Shown here one piece after another: positions 36,973 to 50,000 of a stretch of DNA of 64,000 nt. The notes under the pieces were generated by a model. It saw nothing but the letters and a program-made list of their open reading frames with translations. It searched no databases and had not been told where the DNA came from. The position numbers and the translations under genes are program-made. The DNA comes from Carallia brachiata (lineage: Eukaryota; Streptophyta; Magnoliopsida; Malpighiales; Rhizophoraceae), in contig JADCRB010000002.1 in assembly GCA_021464245.1 (NCBI GenBank), forward strand, positions 3,450,573 to 3,514,572, in the 5' to 3' direction. The first letter of the stretch is position 1, and every line of letters begins with the position of its first letter.

Positions 36973-39900
36973 ATGGCAAACCTGGATGATATCAATAGAA
37001 GAGTGTACGTTATTTGTGGTGGGACCATGGTGCATGACCCAAATGTTATGTGCCAAGAAGGCATGAGGCACGAGATAATAGTAGGTGATAATGATACATT
37101 TTGTGCATTTGCCATTACTGCTACAACCAACTAGTTTATTAAAAGAGAAAAAATTGAGGAAAATAGAATTAAAAGTCTTCATTATAGAATTCCTAATAAG
37201 CCCTTGTCTGATGGTCTGAGACAATTAAAAACAGACTTTGACTTCATGAACATGATCAACCACATGAAAGGAAATGAGGATAAGGCTATTGAATGTTATG
37301 TAGAACACATTGGTGAGATTGACATAGGGCAGATGAAAGCCAGGAGCTGACTTGATAGTGATGTTGACATTTGTGAGTTAGGAATAGATATTGTGGTAGG
37401 GACTTCATCAATGAGGGTGGTTGACGACAAAAAAGTTATGCAAGATGGTTTTTGGAGTGTGGAAAAGATGCTTGAGAATACTGAAGGTTGGAAGAGAAGT
37501 GGTCAAATCCAAATACTTGAGCGTGGCACTGTTGAACTAAATGTAGGCCATCATGATATTGTTGATGATGACATTGTGGGCCATGGTGCCACTGTTGATG
37601 ACGAAACTGCATGCCATAGTTTGCATGTTGATAATAAGACTACAATTCATGGTACATATGTAGTTGATGGGACTAGAGGTCATGGTGCACCTATTGTTGA
37701 TAGGTTTGCAGGTCAGGGTACATATTTTGATGATGGGTTGGTAGATCAAGGTTCAGTTGTTGATGATGGATCTATAGGTCAGGAAGCAGGTCATGTTATT
37801 GAATTCATTGGAGTTCCAATATGTAGGGCCTATCCCGAACAAGCTAGTGATAAAGCAAAAGAAGATGTAGATTTTAAAGAAGAGGGTGAAGAAGATGAAT
37901 TGGAACATGCACAGGTCAATGGCACAGCTTTTGATGATGATGATGATGATGAAGAGCTCACTGAGACAAGGATCAATGTTCATAATTTCTTCACAAAAGG
38001 GACCACAACAACTAGTTTAGAGAAAGGGTTAGCAGTTGGGACTAGTACAACTAGGGATAAGGATAAGGGCATAGCTACAGAAGTTGAGGACCCTGAAGAT
38101 GGTAAGGATACAAATTACTTTGACTCAGATGATAAAGGAAGCTATGACTCAGAGGATTTTAATGAGAAGAATGGGAAAGATAGTGTTGTTAGACACAAGA
38201 GCTGTGCTCCCAGGTATGACCTAAGTCCAAGCAGCCACAATTTGAATTCAAAGTTGCAATTGCCAAATATGCAATTGCTAATAGGGTAAATATAACATAT
38301 GCAAGGAACAATTGGAAACTGGTGAGAGGGCTTTGTAAACATCAAACTTGCCCATGGACCATATCTACATCAATGTGTGCAAAGCAAGTCTTTAAGGTAA
38401 TAAATATCTCCAAAGAAGACCACAACTATCCAAAAGTCTTCCATAACAGCAGAGCAACTTGTAACTGGTTAGCAAATAATCTTTTTCAAAACATAAGAGG
38501 CATTGCTTTAATGAAATTCACAGATATGCATATCTATAGTAGATGTGCAAAGAGTAATTGAGAATTGATGCCTGCTTGGCTAAAATGAAGAGGGTTAAAA
38601 AAATTGTTGTTGATAAGTTCATGGAAATTTGGTAGAGGAGTATGCAAGTTTGCATGATTACAGGTTAAAGCTCCTGAGGGCTATCCGTGGTAGTATAATG
38701 AAGAATGCAGTTGATAGGCCAACATTTGGGCTTGACCTACCAATATTTGAAGCCACGTTCATCTACTTTGCTTGTTGTAAGGATGGCCTCTTTTAAGGAT
38801 GCATGAAGGTTTTTGGATTGGATGGGGTCTTTTTGAAATAATATGTGAAATGTGTTCTTTTGTCTACCATTGAAAGGGATGGGAATAACCAAATGTACCC
38901 AATTGCATGGGTTGGGTTGTGGCGGAAAAATAGTTTATAGCAACATGGAATTGGTTTGTCAAGTTGTTGAAGGCTAACTTGGGGATTGGGGATGGTCCTG
39001 GATGGGGATTGATAGCTAACAAACATGCTGTAAGTTCCTATTTATATTTCTTACTATACTTACCTAAAAAATCTATTAATAATTTGAAATTATTGATGAA
39101 CTAATTGCTATTAAATTGAATTACAAAGGATACTTAAAGCTATGCAAGATCTGTTGCCACAAGTTGAGCACAGGTTCTGTGCTAGACACATTTTTGTGAA
39201 ATGGAGAAGAAAATATAGAGGAGATGGCTTTGGAAAATAGTTTTGGAAATGTGCCAAATCTACTAATGTGCCATATTTTGAAAAACACATGCTAGAAATG
39301 AAGTTAATGTCACATGATGCTCATAATGATATGATGAAGAACATCTAACAAAGTGGAGTCGGGCCTATTTTAACCCAGATCTCAAATGTGATGTGGTTGA
39401 CGATAACCTCTACGAAGCATTTAATGGCAGCATGGTGGGGGCTAAGAGCAAAAGCATTATATTTATGCTTGAGGACATTAGGTTACCAGTGATGACAAGG
39501 ATTATGAAAAATAAAGATATGTGTTTTAGGTAAAAAGATAGTGTTGGAAGAAGGATTAGGAAAAAAATATTGGATGGGAAAAAAGCCAGTTTTGATTGTG
39601 AAGTTGTGTTCAATGGGACTAATGGGTATGAAGTGGTTCACTGGGGTGTTAGGCATGTTGTAGACTTGTAAAGTAGGACGTGTTCATGTAGAGCTTGGGT
39701 GTGAGTGGAATACCCTGTTGTCATACAATTTGTGCAATATTGAATAGGGGTGAAGAGCCCAAGAACTACAAGGAAGCTTGGTTCAGCCCACAAAGCTATT
39801 TGAAGACATACAGCCATCTCATGCAACCAATCGTTGGCAAGCCTTTATAGCCAAAATCTTCTGAAGGCCCTATTGATCCACTACCTACCAAGACTAAGAT

Positions 39901-40080
39901 TGGTAGGCCTAAAAAGGCAAGGATCAGACCACAAGAAGAAGCCTACCCTCACACTGGGAAGCTTAGCAAGAAGTCGACTAAAATTACTTATAAAAAATGC
40001 TACCATAAAGGCCATAGCTAGAGGACTTGCATTAATGAACCTACTACCGCACCTCCTAAGCCTACTAGACTAGTAAGTAT
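36973..40080 (+). pseudogene. MULE transposase (MuDR type) remnant
   Basis: An ATG at 36973 opens 'MANLDDINRRVYVICGG', the usual MuDR start. Parts follow in order. (1) The N-terminal block 'SDGLRQLKTDFDFMNM' near 37207-37255. (2) A 298-codon open frame (37393-38289) with an acidic repeat and a run of six Asp. (3) The MuDR DNA-binding block near 38300-38500, 'NNWKLVRGLCKHQTCPW' then 'RATCNWLANNLFQNIRG'. (4) The catalytic region near 38690-39330 with 'VFGLDGVF', 'DGNNQMYPIAW' and 'VEHRFCARH'. (5) A SWIM finger near 39680-39740, 'CSCRAW' then 'GIPCCHTICAI' in a shifted frame. (6) A CCHC-like knuckle near 39990-40035. An apparent intron lies at about 39030-39128. The second catalytic Asp position reads 'LIANKH', where active relatives have S-D. 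Stops near 37137, 37348, 38290, 38795 and others break the frame. Confidence 0.87.
37550..37790 (+). repeat. Degenerate ~33-bp coding repeat in the MULE ORF
   Basis: Translated, about seven units of ~11 residues follow each other, each with a V-D or D-D core: 'VDDDIVGHGAT', 'VDDETACHSLH', 'VDNKTTIHGTY', 'VDGTRGHGAPI', 'VDRFAGQGTY', 'FDDGLVDQGSV', 'VDDGSIGQEAG'. At DNA level GTTGATGATG-like blocks recur at ~33-36 bp. Confidence 0.8.
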
Positions 40081-41559
40081 GCTAGTGTGTTATGTTACTA
40101 CTATTTGGGTGGATATTAAATGAAATTAGTATTGCTTTTAAAATATTTTTCCTATTATTATAGGCAAAGAAGACGAAGACAATAATAGCCAATGTGCAAT
40201 GTGATGCAAGGAATAGCTCCACTGTCATTAGTCCACAGCAATTGCTACAACAAATGGACCAAAAGATGAATGATCTTGCTAGGGTAGCAACAAGTGTATA
40301 GAAAGTCAATGAAAGAAGAATGTTACCCATTTTGTGCCCCTTTTTGTTTTTGTTAAATATCCTTATGTACTTGTTTTGTTGCTATTGGCATTTATTGTGT
40401 ACACCAAACAATGTTAGTGGTAGGTTATACACATTTAAAGTATATAGAGTATACTTTGCGGCAATTGCTTTTGTTTAACTTGGCATATATTGCTAATTTA
40501 TGTATGACAGTTAGAACATTAAACTTCAAATATACCTATGCGATGTCTTATTTACTTGTTTTAATTATTTTAATTTGCCATACTTCACTTGTTTTGAATG
40601 TTAACAATTGACAAACTGACAATGTAATCATATCATAAGTACAAGAGCAATAAGTTTTAAATATTACTTCATTGAAATTACCCAAAAGACGTTAGGATGA
40701 TTATGGATACAATTTTTTTATCCCCATCAAACAAGAAGGAGCAAAATACACTGACTGCCCTACCTTTTAATTTTTTTGTCCCAAGCTAGCAAAAGGCACG
40801 TAAACATAACCTGCTTCTAACTTAAAACTAACCCCACCAGCCTCTACACTTCACCTACTGCCAAACCCATCTCCTCTATGCTTTTGCTTCCACTCACCTG
40901 ACCTCCATCATTTGACCCAAACTTTGCCGTTACAACAACCATAGCAACTAGGAAACATAAAATCCATGTCACAATCAAGAGGATCAAATAGTATCGAGCT
41001 CAGTTTCTCTCTTTTTGCTTCTTTCTTGACAATTCCAACTCACTTTATGAGTTTGAGAATTATTTGGTGTGATCTTGGGCAAATCGGTGGGTCAACCCAC
41101 TCTAAATAGTCACATGCTTCATGCTTATGCACAGAACAACCAACAAATTAACAAGAAAAAAAAGTAAAATTTCATGGAAGAAGGTGTTGAAACAAATGAA
41201 AAACCCAACAACAAAATCAGCTTATAGGATATAATAGGCAGGCCCTAAAGTGCCTTCATGGGTTATAATCAATCCACGAGGTCTTCACAGTTGCTGGATG
41301 ATTGCAATAGCACTCCATTGTCTAGTGAGAAATGCTTTGTTTCCACAATCGATTGTCTCCCTCTTGCTATTTTTCCCTATTTTATAGTTGTCTTCGACCA
41401 ATTGAAGTTTTATTTGACCATTACCCTTTATTTACAAACTTAAAAAGAGACTATATCATTTAAGCGGGTGTCATTTTTTGTTTTGGCGTCGTTTCAAACA
41501 GAAGAGCTACAAAGAGTAGGGAAAGAAAGAGAGAGCGAGAGTTTCAGAAGCTTCAATAT

Positions 41560-41864
41560 GGTGAGAGGAGAGAAGAGAGAGAACAATACACTTTTGGGAT
41601 GTGGGCGAAAGTTGGTAACCCAACTATGAACCACCGCGTCAACCTCTCTCGTCCCATGTGTCAACTTTTTTAAACAGATGGTAGTCGACTGGACATGTCA
41701 GCATCCAGCTGTACAGCCACATCGACATTTAACGAGCAATTTGATGAAAAAGACTCAATTGTATATTGTTCATAACAATTGTGTCCCAATTTCGTCGATT
41801 TTGTAGTTGACGTCCCAAAATTGAACTAAAGTAAAGTTAGTATCCCAAAAATAAACTTATCCCC
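41560..41864 (-). repeat. Right terminal inverted repeat of the MULE
   Basis: Inverted partner of 36174-36475, ending CTTATCCCC before the AATTTTGAT duplication. It has one extra terminal C compared with the left end. Confidence 0.9.
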
Positions 41865-41873
41865 AATTTTGAT

Positions 41874-44740
41874 TGTCGATTTTGCTCAATCATTTTTTCT
41901 CATATCTATTCAAATTCTACCCAATTTCAATTTCACTCGTCTAACTAATTTTTAAATCCAACCTAAATCCTTGGTACTATAAAATCAACACTCAGCCACT
42001 ATTTTCTCGAAGGAAAAGGTTTCAATGACCGAGGATTTTTTAACTCAACAGGGTGGCCGAAAATAACGAGGGTTGAATTTTAAATAATAACGTTCATTTT
42101 TTTAGTAACGAGATTTTATCACTTGATTTTTTGTTACTAAAAACATGTCCGTTGTTACTAAAAATTGCAGTATTGTTACTCTTAGGACAAATCTTCGGGC
42201 TACATTCTTCGGGCAGCGAACCAGAGCTCTTTCTCAAATTCAGTCCAAATATTACTTGATTTCAATGTTACTCAAATACTCTTTACCAAATCCAAGCCAA
42301 ATCCTTCATACTATGAAATCAAACAATAACTCAATGTTTCAATTAATATGTACGATATATAACTTGCTACTGCTTAGTTATAATTAAACAGTAATTAACA
42401 TCATTTTTTATTGCAGGACGTTGCTTACACCATTAATTTACTTTATTATATCAGAGGCACACCCGAAGATGATGGAAACATCAACATAAAAAAGCTAACA
42501 GCACGGAAAAATGGACAAGTGTTTTCCACGTAATCCATACATACGAAATTTTGAAACTATTAGTCGTGAGATCTTGATTGACTTTATGTTGGTAGCAGAT
42601 TGTTGTTGCAGCTTTGGCACAATTCCACAAGCAAATTGTCAGCTTTTCTTTGAGGTATTATGAATCTATAATATTGTTTCGTTTTTTGATGTTAAGAAAA
42701 AAAAAAAGATATTGTTGCCTTCTTTGCAATATATTCAGTTGTTTCGTTTGGTTTCACTCCTTTTTCTTAATTCTTGCTAATTAATGGGTCTATTTGTTGG
42801 TTGGAAAATAAATTATTTAAAATATTTCTTAAATTTTTTTTATTTGTTGGTTGGAAAATAAATTATTTAAAATATTTCCTAAATTTTTTTTAAAAAAATA
42901 AATTATTATTTATTATTTTGCTAAGATACTGAAATCTATTTGTTAGAAAAATATTTTTTTGGTATTTGGTACACATGGTTTGTACAGCTATTGAGTTCAC
43001 AATATTTCTATTTTTCATTCAAACACCTAGGGACCATTTTTGGGACACATGCTTTTTCTACCTTTGCACTCTATTTTCTTCAATGAGGACCGGTACTGAA
43101 GACCACGCCGGCACCCCATCGCCAGCCATTGATGACCAGCACTGGCAGCCCTCTTGCTGTCTCTGCCTTGAGCGCACTTTTCCCTACTGTATTGTTCTTC
43201 TTGGATTCTAGGTTATAAACATTCTACCTTGCAAAACCTAACTTCAAATTCCATTTTTTAGCTCAAAATTGAGAAATTGAAGTAAATATGGTTAAATAGA
43301 AGCCACACCAACCACCCCTTCCATTTAGAATATGGCCAAGTTAAGAAACTCACACCACCAATCCTTCAACCCAGATTCTGCCCAAGATCAAAAGCCTCCA
43401 AGGCTCTGACCCTTTCAAGCCAGATTTGGGGGCAAGATTGATGTCAGCAGCAATTCCCTCCAACCCGCTTCATTATGACTATAATAAGACAAAATTGGCA
43501 TTTCCTGCGAACTTGATGATGGCAACGATGGTCACGACGATGGAAGCTCAGCGAGGTGGTTCTCTCTCTAGCATTTGTGCATCTTTCTCTAACCTTCCAG
43601 CTTTGGTTTCCAGTATCTGTTTTGCTCCCTTCCTTGTCCAACTGATGCGTCTTTGTCCCGTAAAACAACTTTCGGATGCTGAATCCATAAGTTATTTTAC
43701 AAAAATATGAGGTTACTTTTCATTGACTAATAAAATCTTTTTCTATTGACTAATAAATTTTTTTATATCACTTTTTATTATTACAGTTATATAAAATATA
43801 TTTTTATTATATAAAATATGAATTTGAATATTATATATCCACTAAGCCGTATATCTATAAATTGTTTTCACGTAAAATAAATATAATATATTTCACCAAA
43901 CAAATGGAGTATAAAGAAAACAATTAATAGACATTTACACCCCAGACGTCCAAACACAGAGAGAGGAGAGAGAGGGAGATAGTGTGGCACAAAAACAGAG
44001 AGAGAGAGAGAGAGAGTAGAGAGGGTGGCACCATGAACTTTGCAAAATAACCATAATAAACTAAAAAGCACATAACAAAAAAAAACAAAAGAAAAATTGA
44101 AGTTCACCATAGTGTTTGGAATTCTCATTGTGTTTACTTTCAGAATGTCGTGGTTTCAATGTAAATACAATACAATAGATAATGAGATTTTTATGTTCAT
44201 CGCGTAGGTGAAAAGCAGCAAGGAGCAAAGAGAAACCTTGGATGGCTCAAGTTTACTTTACTAGAAGCAGCTAGCACAAGCTGTAGCCCGTAACTTACTA
44301 AATTGGCACCACCCGCTTTTGCCTTGATGGCAGTCCATCTAGTATATATTTAGCTGGGCCAAAGGTTCGAGGATTGGTATCTTCAACGAATCTATAGTAA
44401 GCATTCTCATGTACTGTAGCATTGGTAGATGATGTCGCCACTAACTTGACTTAAACTGTTTTTTTTTTTTTTTTAAAACGATGAAAATCATTATATTAAT
44501 TCATACAAATTTTATATAAGACAGACATGAGAGTATCAGAAAAATCTTAGATGAAGTCGAATAAATGGCACAATGATCTAGTTGATATGGTCAAATTGAC
44601 ATTTTTTAATAGGGCTTGAAACCCACAAATTCCTCTGATAAATGTACAAACTAGATAAATTTTGACAAATTTACGACAAAAATCGTTACGATATGCCTAG
44701 CACCAATCTCCCCCAAATCTAGAATACACGACACAAACAA
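41874..44740. other. Intergenic stretch with simple repeats, no gene recognised
   Basis: Contains a 50-bp tandem duplication (42791-42890) and a (GA)n run at 43996-44018. Short frames near 42966-43211 and 43426-43710 have no recognisable domain. Some sequence near 42020-42180 looks repetitive but has no partner here. Confidence 0.45.
42791..42890. repeat. Tandem duplication, 2 x 50 bp
   Basis: 42791-42840 and 42841-42890 start TATTTGTTGGTTGG and differ by one base (TTTCTT versus TTTCCT). Confidence 0.95.
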
Positions 44741-44748
44741 ACAAAACA

Positions 44749-45268
44749 TTAACACAAACCAACATTCGCCTCAAAATTCATCATCCAAAGACATCCCAAA
44801 ACCCATGCATACAATAAAACACCCAACCCCAAAAATACAACAGCGACCGAACCCATCAAACCAGCGACAGTTGTGGCGAGTGAAGGAAACGACAGTGGAC
44901 GGGACTTTAGCAGCAAAGGAAGGGACACCGGCGTTGGACACAATAGTTGTAGCATCGACGGTGGCACCGTTGGCAGCATGAGCGGCAGCTGCTCCAGTAG
45001 TGGATGCTGCATCAGACGCGGTGGCGAGAGGAAATCCAGCAACGGAGACCCAGGCCGTAGCAGAGAAGGTGTCAGCAGAGTCTTCTCCAGTGGAATGAGC
45101 AGCAACGTCATCTGTAGTGGGGGTTGCATCGGCGACACCGGAACCATCCTCAGTAATGACAGGGGGGATCGGGTTGCGATGGCTGACACAGCAGCTGGCA
45201 CGATGGCGCCGTTGTCAAAGTCGACGACAAAAACGGAGACAAAGACAGTGAGAACGAGACAAATATAA
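44749..45268. other. GC-richer low-complexity block open in several frames
   Basis: An island clearly richer in GC than its surroundings has long open frames on both strands (131 codons plus, 150 codons minus). A minus frame is Ala/Thr/Ser/Val-rich ('ATPTTDDVAAHSTGEDSA', 'ASDAASTTGAAAAHAAN'). Another minus frame ends in a hydrophobic segment ('GLMGSVAVVFLGLGVLLYA'). Together these recall an arabinogalactan-type cell-wall protein with a C-terminal GPI-signal-like tail, read across a frameshift. No signal peptide or start codon is convincing. It could be a broken gene or chance openness from codon-like composition. Confidence 0.3.
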
Positions 45269-47039
45269 ATTCGACGACAAGTTGGCCTTAGGTATCCTTA
45301 TCCAAGTTAGATCTAAAGAAATAACAAGTTAGATAGTCATAAAAAGGTAAAAGGAGCTGTGGACCAGGAGGACGACAATGGAAAAGAGACAGCGAGCATC
45401 AAAGGAAGAAAACGAGAAGGAGGTTATACTCGGATTGGATTCAAGTTCGGATAGCTTAGATTTAGGTCAGCATGTTACTATACTTATTTTTAAGTAAATA
45501 ATTTTTCTCTTTTCACTAATATTTTTTATTTTATCATAAATTAAAATATAGAAATTTTATTATTATTTATATGCATTATATATTATAAATAAAATTATTT
45601 ATTATAGTTATTTTTTATATGTATAATCTATGCATCATCATAAATTATTATATTATTTTTAATTCTTTTATGTTAATTAGTATCAAAATTATAGATTATA
45701 TTATACATGTTACGTATTTTTTATTACTTATAATATTTATATACATATATGTTTATGTATATATATATATATAATTTTTGAGGTACTATAACTTTTAAAA
45801 AGATAGAAATAGATAATTATATAAACAAATAATTTGATGTTAGTATAAAATAATTAAGTATATATTAAAAATAAAATTCAATAAACGATACTCTCACTTT
45901 ATAAAATTTAAAGAAACATTTAATGTAGGCAATTTTATTCTTAATTTCACAAAGAAGATATTTTCACGATTTAAACCTGTAATTATTAGATTATAAGTAA
46001 CATTTTTTTTTCGATACACCAAGGCTTGTTGTTCAAAATAATTATATATATATGATAGGCAGAAAATTATATAAATTGAATATCTATATTTTTATGACTT
46101 ATAAAAATAAACTAACGTTCATATGTAATGGGAATATAAGTAAAATAATAAGTAAAAATATAGAAAAAGATTCAACTTTTAAAAAAAAAAAAAAATTAAA
46201 ATAATAGTATGTCTTTGAAGTTGAGTTCAAATTGGGTGAGACTTGAGTTACTTTAAAATCGAATTACTTTCCAGCTACGCCATATTCGGTTCAAATTTGT
46301 ATCCTATTTTATCAGGTGGATTTGGATCCATCCGTCAGATTTAGTCACAATCAGATTTAGTCACATTTTGATACCTCTAACCGTGCGTGCCCTAAAAAGG
46401 ATTAAATTAGCAAAATAGATTTAAAAATATAAAAATAGGTGTCTTTAGCATGCGATGTTTAACGAAAATATTAACATCCTTAAATGCAAAATTCTGTATA
46501 CCTACAATATATATCACATATTCCCTCAATCTATTTGGCTAATCCAATATATTAAAAGATCTTTGTACTGTCCCTTATGGGCGTGGTGTCCTCAACCATA
46601 CTTTTTTGTACAGCCATTGAAGTTGAGGACACACACACACACCCACACAAAAACAAAACTTCCAGTGTGCTTTTCCTCAGAGCAACTATCGTTAACTCAT
46701 TCAAGAAAATGTCCCGTATCAGTTAATGCACGCTTGCATTAGTTATCCACCGTAAAAAATTTGAATACCACAGCACATTCTATGCTAGATTATCTGAATA
46801 TATTGCTACAGTATAGAAATTTGCAATTCAATTACACCGAGACTAAGCAGATACACTTATTTCTCATGCTTCATGTGAAACAGACTCCTTACAAAACCTT
46901 CACAGTCATGGCATATGAAATGAAATGAAGGACTAAAATAATGGCTGACATCCTTTCCTTCGCCTTCTGTTCTGCACCGCGAAAAATATCCTCAGCTTAC
47001 ACAGTCAATTCATCCAAAGCCTAAACCGTAATTTTACCT
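45269..47039. other. AT-rich intergenic stretch and likely 3' UTR of the RGP1-like gene
   Basis: 45460-46250 is extremely AT-rich. About 46700-47039 lies just past the stop codon of the RGP1-like gene and probably holds its 3' untranslated region; no poly(A) signal could be fixed with confidence. Confidence 0.45.
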
Positions 47040-50000
47040 TCAAGGGCGAACCCACAAAGGTTCCAAAGAGAAAGGCCTCTCATTTCGAGTGTGGGCAGCT
47101 GCCGTCCCAGGTGGAGGCGCACGGACAGTTATAGGAAGAACCCACTCACTTTTGTCTCTACCCTCTATCAGAAGAGGATGGTCATACCTAAGTTTGGACA
47201 GTCAATAAAGTCTTAAAACGGACATGAAAAATGTTATTGCCAAAATGGTAATCATTTAACACTCGGTATCGTACATGCAAAATAATTACAAAAATTTCGA
47301 AATACTGATTATAAAATCAAGAGAAAATACGTGCAGACATGAATGCATCATGTTTATAACAGTTCCATGCTCTTTTTTTTTTTTTTTAAATAAATCAGAA
47401 ACCAAGATCATACACATGGACCGTGCTTGAAGATCAAGAAACATCATGATCAAATCCATTAAAAAAATTGTGGAAGAAGAATGGCAATGATGGCATAGAG
47501 GAGTACCTCGTCCAATCCACATTCTTGGCGTCATGGAAAACTCAAATCGTAAAGCCCACTGCACAGAGACATGCCGAGTAGAAAAGGACATGGGCCCATC
47601 CATAGGAACTGAAAAGAGAAAACTTGTCTGAACCATATCTGCAACAACCTCATGATGATCACTCTGAACCTGCCAGAAATATAGAGCATACATGAAATGA
47701 CTTGTTAAAATGCCTATTGGCATATATCAATGTCATTTTCTACACCTTCAATGCTAATTCAATGCCCTGGACAGACCTGATACTGACCAACAAAAGTTGT
47801 CTACATACTTACATATATCTTCAGGCACTGAAGAAGACAATTTCAAGCAATTGCATAATCCTCTATTCTATTTTTGGAGTACTATAATCATTTCAGAGAA
47901 CTTTAATCTCAATAGAGGGGACACAAACGAAAAGATCGTTGACATGCCAACCCACTGTTACTATTTAATATATGTTGGAAAAAATTAAAATTACCCAAGA
48001 AAAAATATAGGGTAGTATTAGTCAAACATACCAATGGAATTTTTAATTTAATCATAAATAGCAAAAGGAAAAATAAATAGGTGTATACCATAACGTAATA
48101 TAAAAAAGAATAAAGCTAGTTTAATATATCTTCTAAGAGATTGAAAACCAGCACAACAGTGATAAATGACTCAATAAGCCATGCCACATTGGACAAGAAT
48201 AAACAGGATACCTTTGTAATCATTGGGCAATTCCTACGAGAAGGATGGATGGAACGCTGGTTAACAGTCTCCAAAGTTTCCAACGTTATTGAAACCTGCA
48301 CGATACAAGTCCTTTTATCTGCTTCAACAAGTCTTCAACTGATACTTAATTCACAGAGTCTATTTTCTAATGACTTATCGATACACCCACCCAACAAGCG
48401 ATCGGTGGTATTATTTGCAGCCATTCATGTTACTGTTCTCTGGGGGATTAAATAACCTTTAGTGATAAAAATGAATTTCCTTGTACATGTTCTCAATAGT
48501 TACCTCAAGGCATCTCCTAGGTCCTTCTTCGTGGAAAAAAGTAAGAGTTCCACCTATCTGCCACTGGAAAAAGTAAGACAGACAAGAAGGGAGATGTGGA
48601 AAAAACTTGCAAACAGAAAAGCATACAGAAAACGTACAAAATTGCAACTACCGTGTCACTGAAATAATAAGTGGATTCTGAGTTTTTTGGGGAAAATCTC
48701 AGCAAAACTTGATCATCAATTCTAATATTATAAGACCTTCCTCGAACAAAGCCTTCTGCTGTAGGAAATTTTTGTTGCCAATAAGTTTATAGGAGGATGC
48801 ATTGACAGTTATTAGTGGGTTTAAAGTATTTCTTAAGAGGAGAAGGATGTATATTTGTTTACATGCTCCAGGTCCATTATTTCCTGTCCCAGATGCCAAC
48901 GACAAACCCCGACTATCTTCTTCATTTTGCGCTTCCATAATCTTTTGCTGCTGGCCTGGAGAGGGAATAACTGACGACTTGCCAGGTGATAAAACATCTG
49001 TTTTAAGAGATAAACTATAATTCAGAAAGCATTATGGCTCAATAATTTCTTCATTGCATCAACTGGCATCTGCAGAGAATGACAACTGATTTGCAATAAC
49101 AAGCCAATGGGTAAAGCACAAACATTATTAGAATAGAAAAAACAGTGCCTATATGACTGATTGAGTTTCAAACACATCACCTGCTGCAGGTTCATATGAA
49201 ACTTCAGCCACAGACAAGCGAGGAAGCGTTGGAATTGATGATAAACTTGTACGCCCTATTTCAGCATGTGAAGCATCGCTATTGAAAGACCGTCCCGCAA
49301 ATGACTGGAGGGACAATGAACCTCCAAGGTTCTTGTGTACATTTTCCTTAATGGCATTGTAGGATGAAACAGATGAGATTTCATCCCTAAAGCTCTCATA
49401 CCCATTGTCAACTCCATCATCTAAATCATTTGCTCTAGTCTGTCTCAGAATGTCAGCCATTTAGACAATTAGATAAATGGATTGCACAAAAGAACTGGGT
49501 ACAGGTGTTTAAAATCAATCCAACTAAATACATCATACAAATAAAAACACAGGCTTTGGTACACTCATAACCAAACAACAACAACAAAGCCTTAATCCCA
49601 AATTAAATTAAGGTCAACTATATGAATATTTTCTTGTCATTGCATTCTATTATGAACTAAGTTTGGGGTGAGATCTATTACAATCATCACTAAGTTCAAA
49701 AAGTTAAAATCCGTGACAAATGGCCTACCCATTCAGAGTCTCCATCCATCTCCTTCCAAAATAGATCCAATGGGATGGTTGTAGTGGGAACCACACCTGA
49801 AGACATTATAGAACAAATATCCTTGTGTCACTTAATGGATTGAGTGCAAATTAGATCACTAGCTCTTCGTGATATGTGATAATTCATCAACTACAGCAAA
49901 CCTAAGACCTTGGCAGGCTTTTCGCAAGAGAAACAACAGCAGAAATAAACTACACATCAATATTTAATTCACAATCAAGGATGCACCACAGCCAAGTCTT

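Larger units (their letters stand above)
36174..41864 (+). mobile_element. Full-length Mutator-like element (MULE), decayed
   Basis: A 5691-bp element. The left end GGGATAAGCTTATGTTTGGG is the inverted match of the right end 'CCCAAAAATAAACTTATCCC'. The direct repeat AATTTTGAT flanks it at 36165-36173 and 41865-41873, a perfect 9-bp target duplication as made by Mutator transposases. The inverted repeats run ~300 bp (36174-36475 and 41560-41864). The interior on the plus strand carries a MuDR-type transposase remnant from 36973 to about 40075. Frameshifts and stops make it non-autonomous now. Confidence 0.93.

Noticed and set aside
37393..38289. The longest open frame in the window (298 codons) as a host gene
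   Set aside because: It lies inside the MULE between paired TIRs, in the same strand and order as other MuDR transposase parts, so it is transposase sequence.
44873..45268. Plus-strand Gly/Ser-rich 131-codon protein
   Set aside because: No domain, start context or signal peptide; the island is open in several frames, so openness alone is not evidence.
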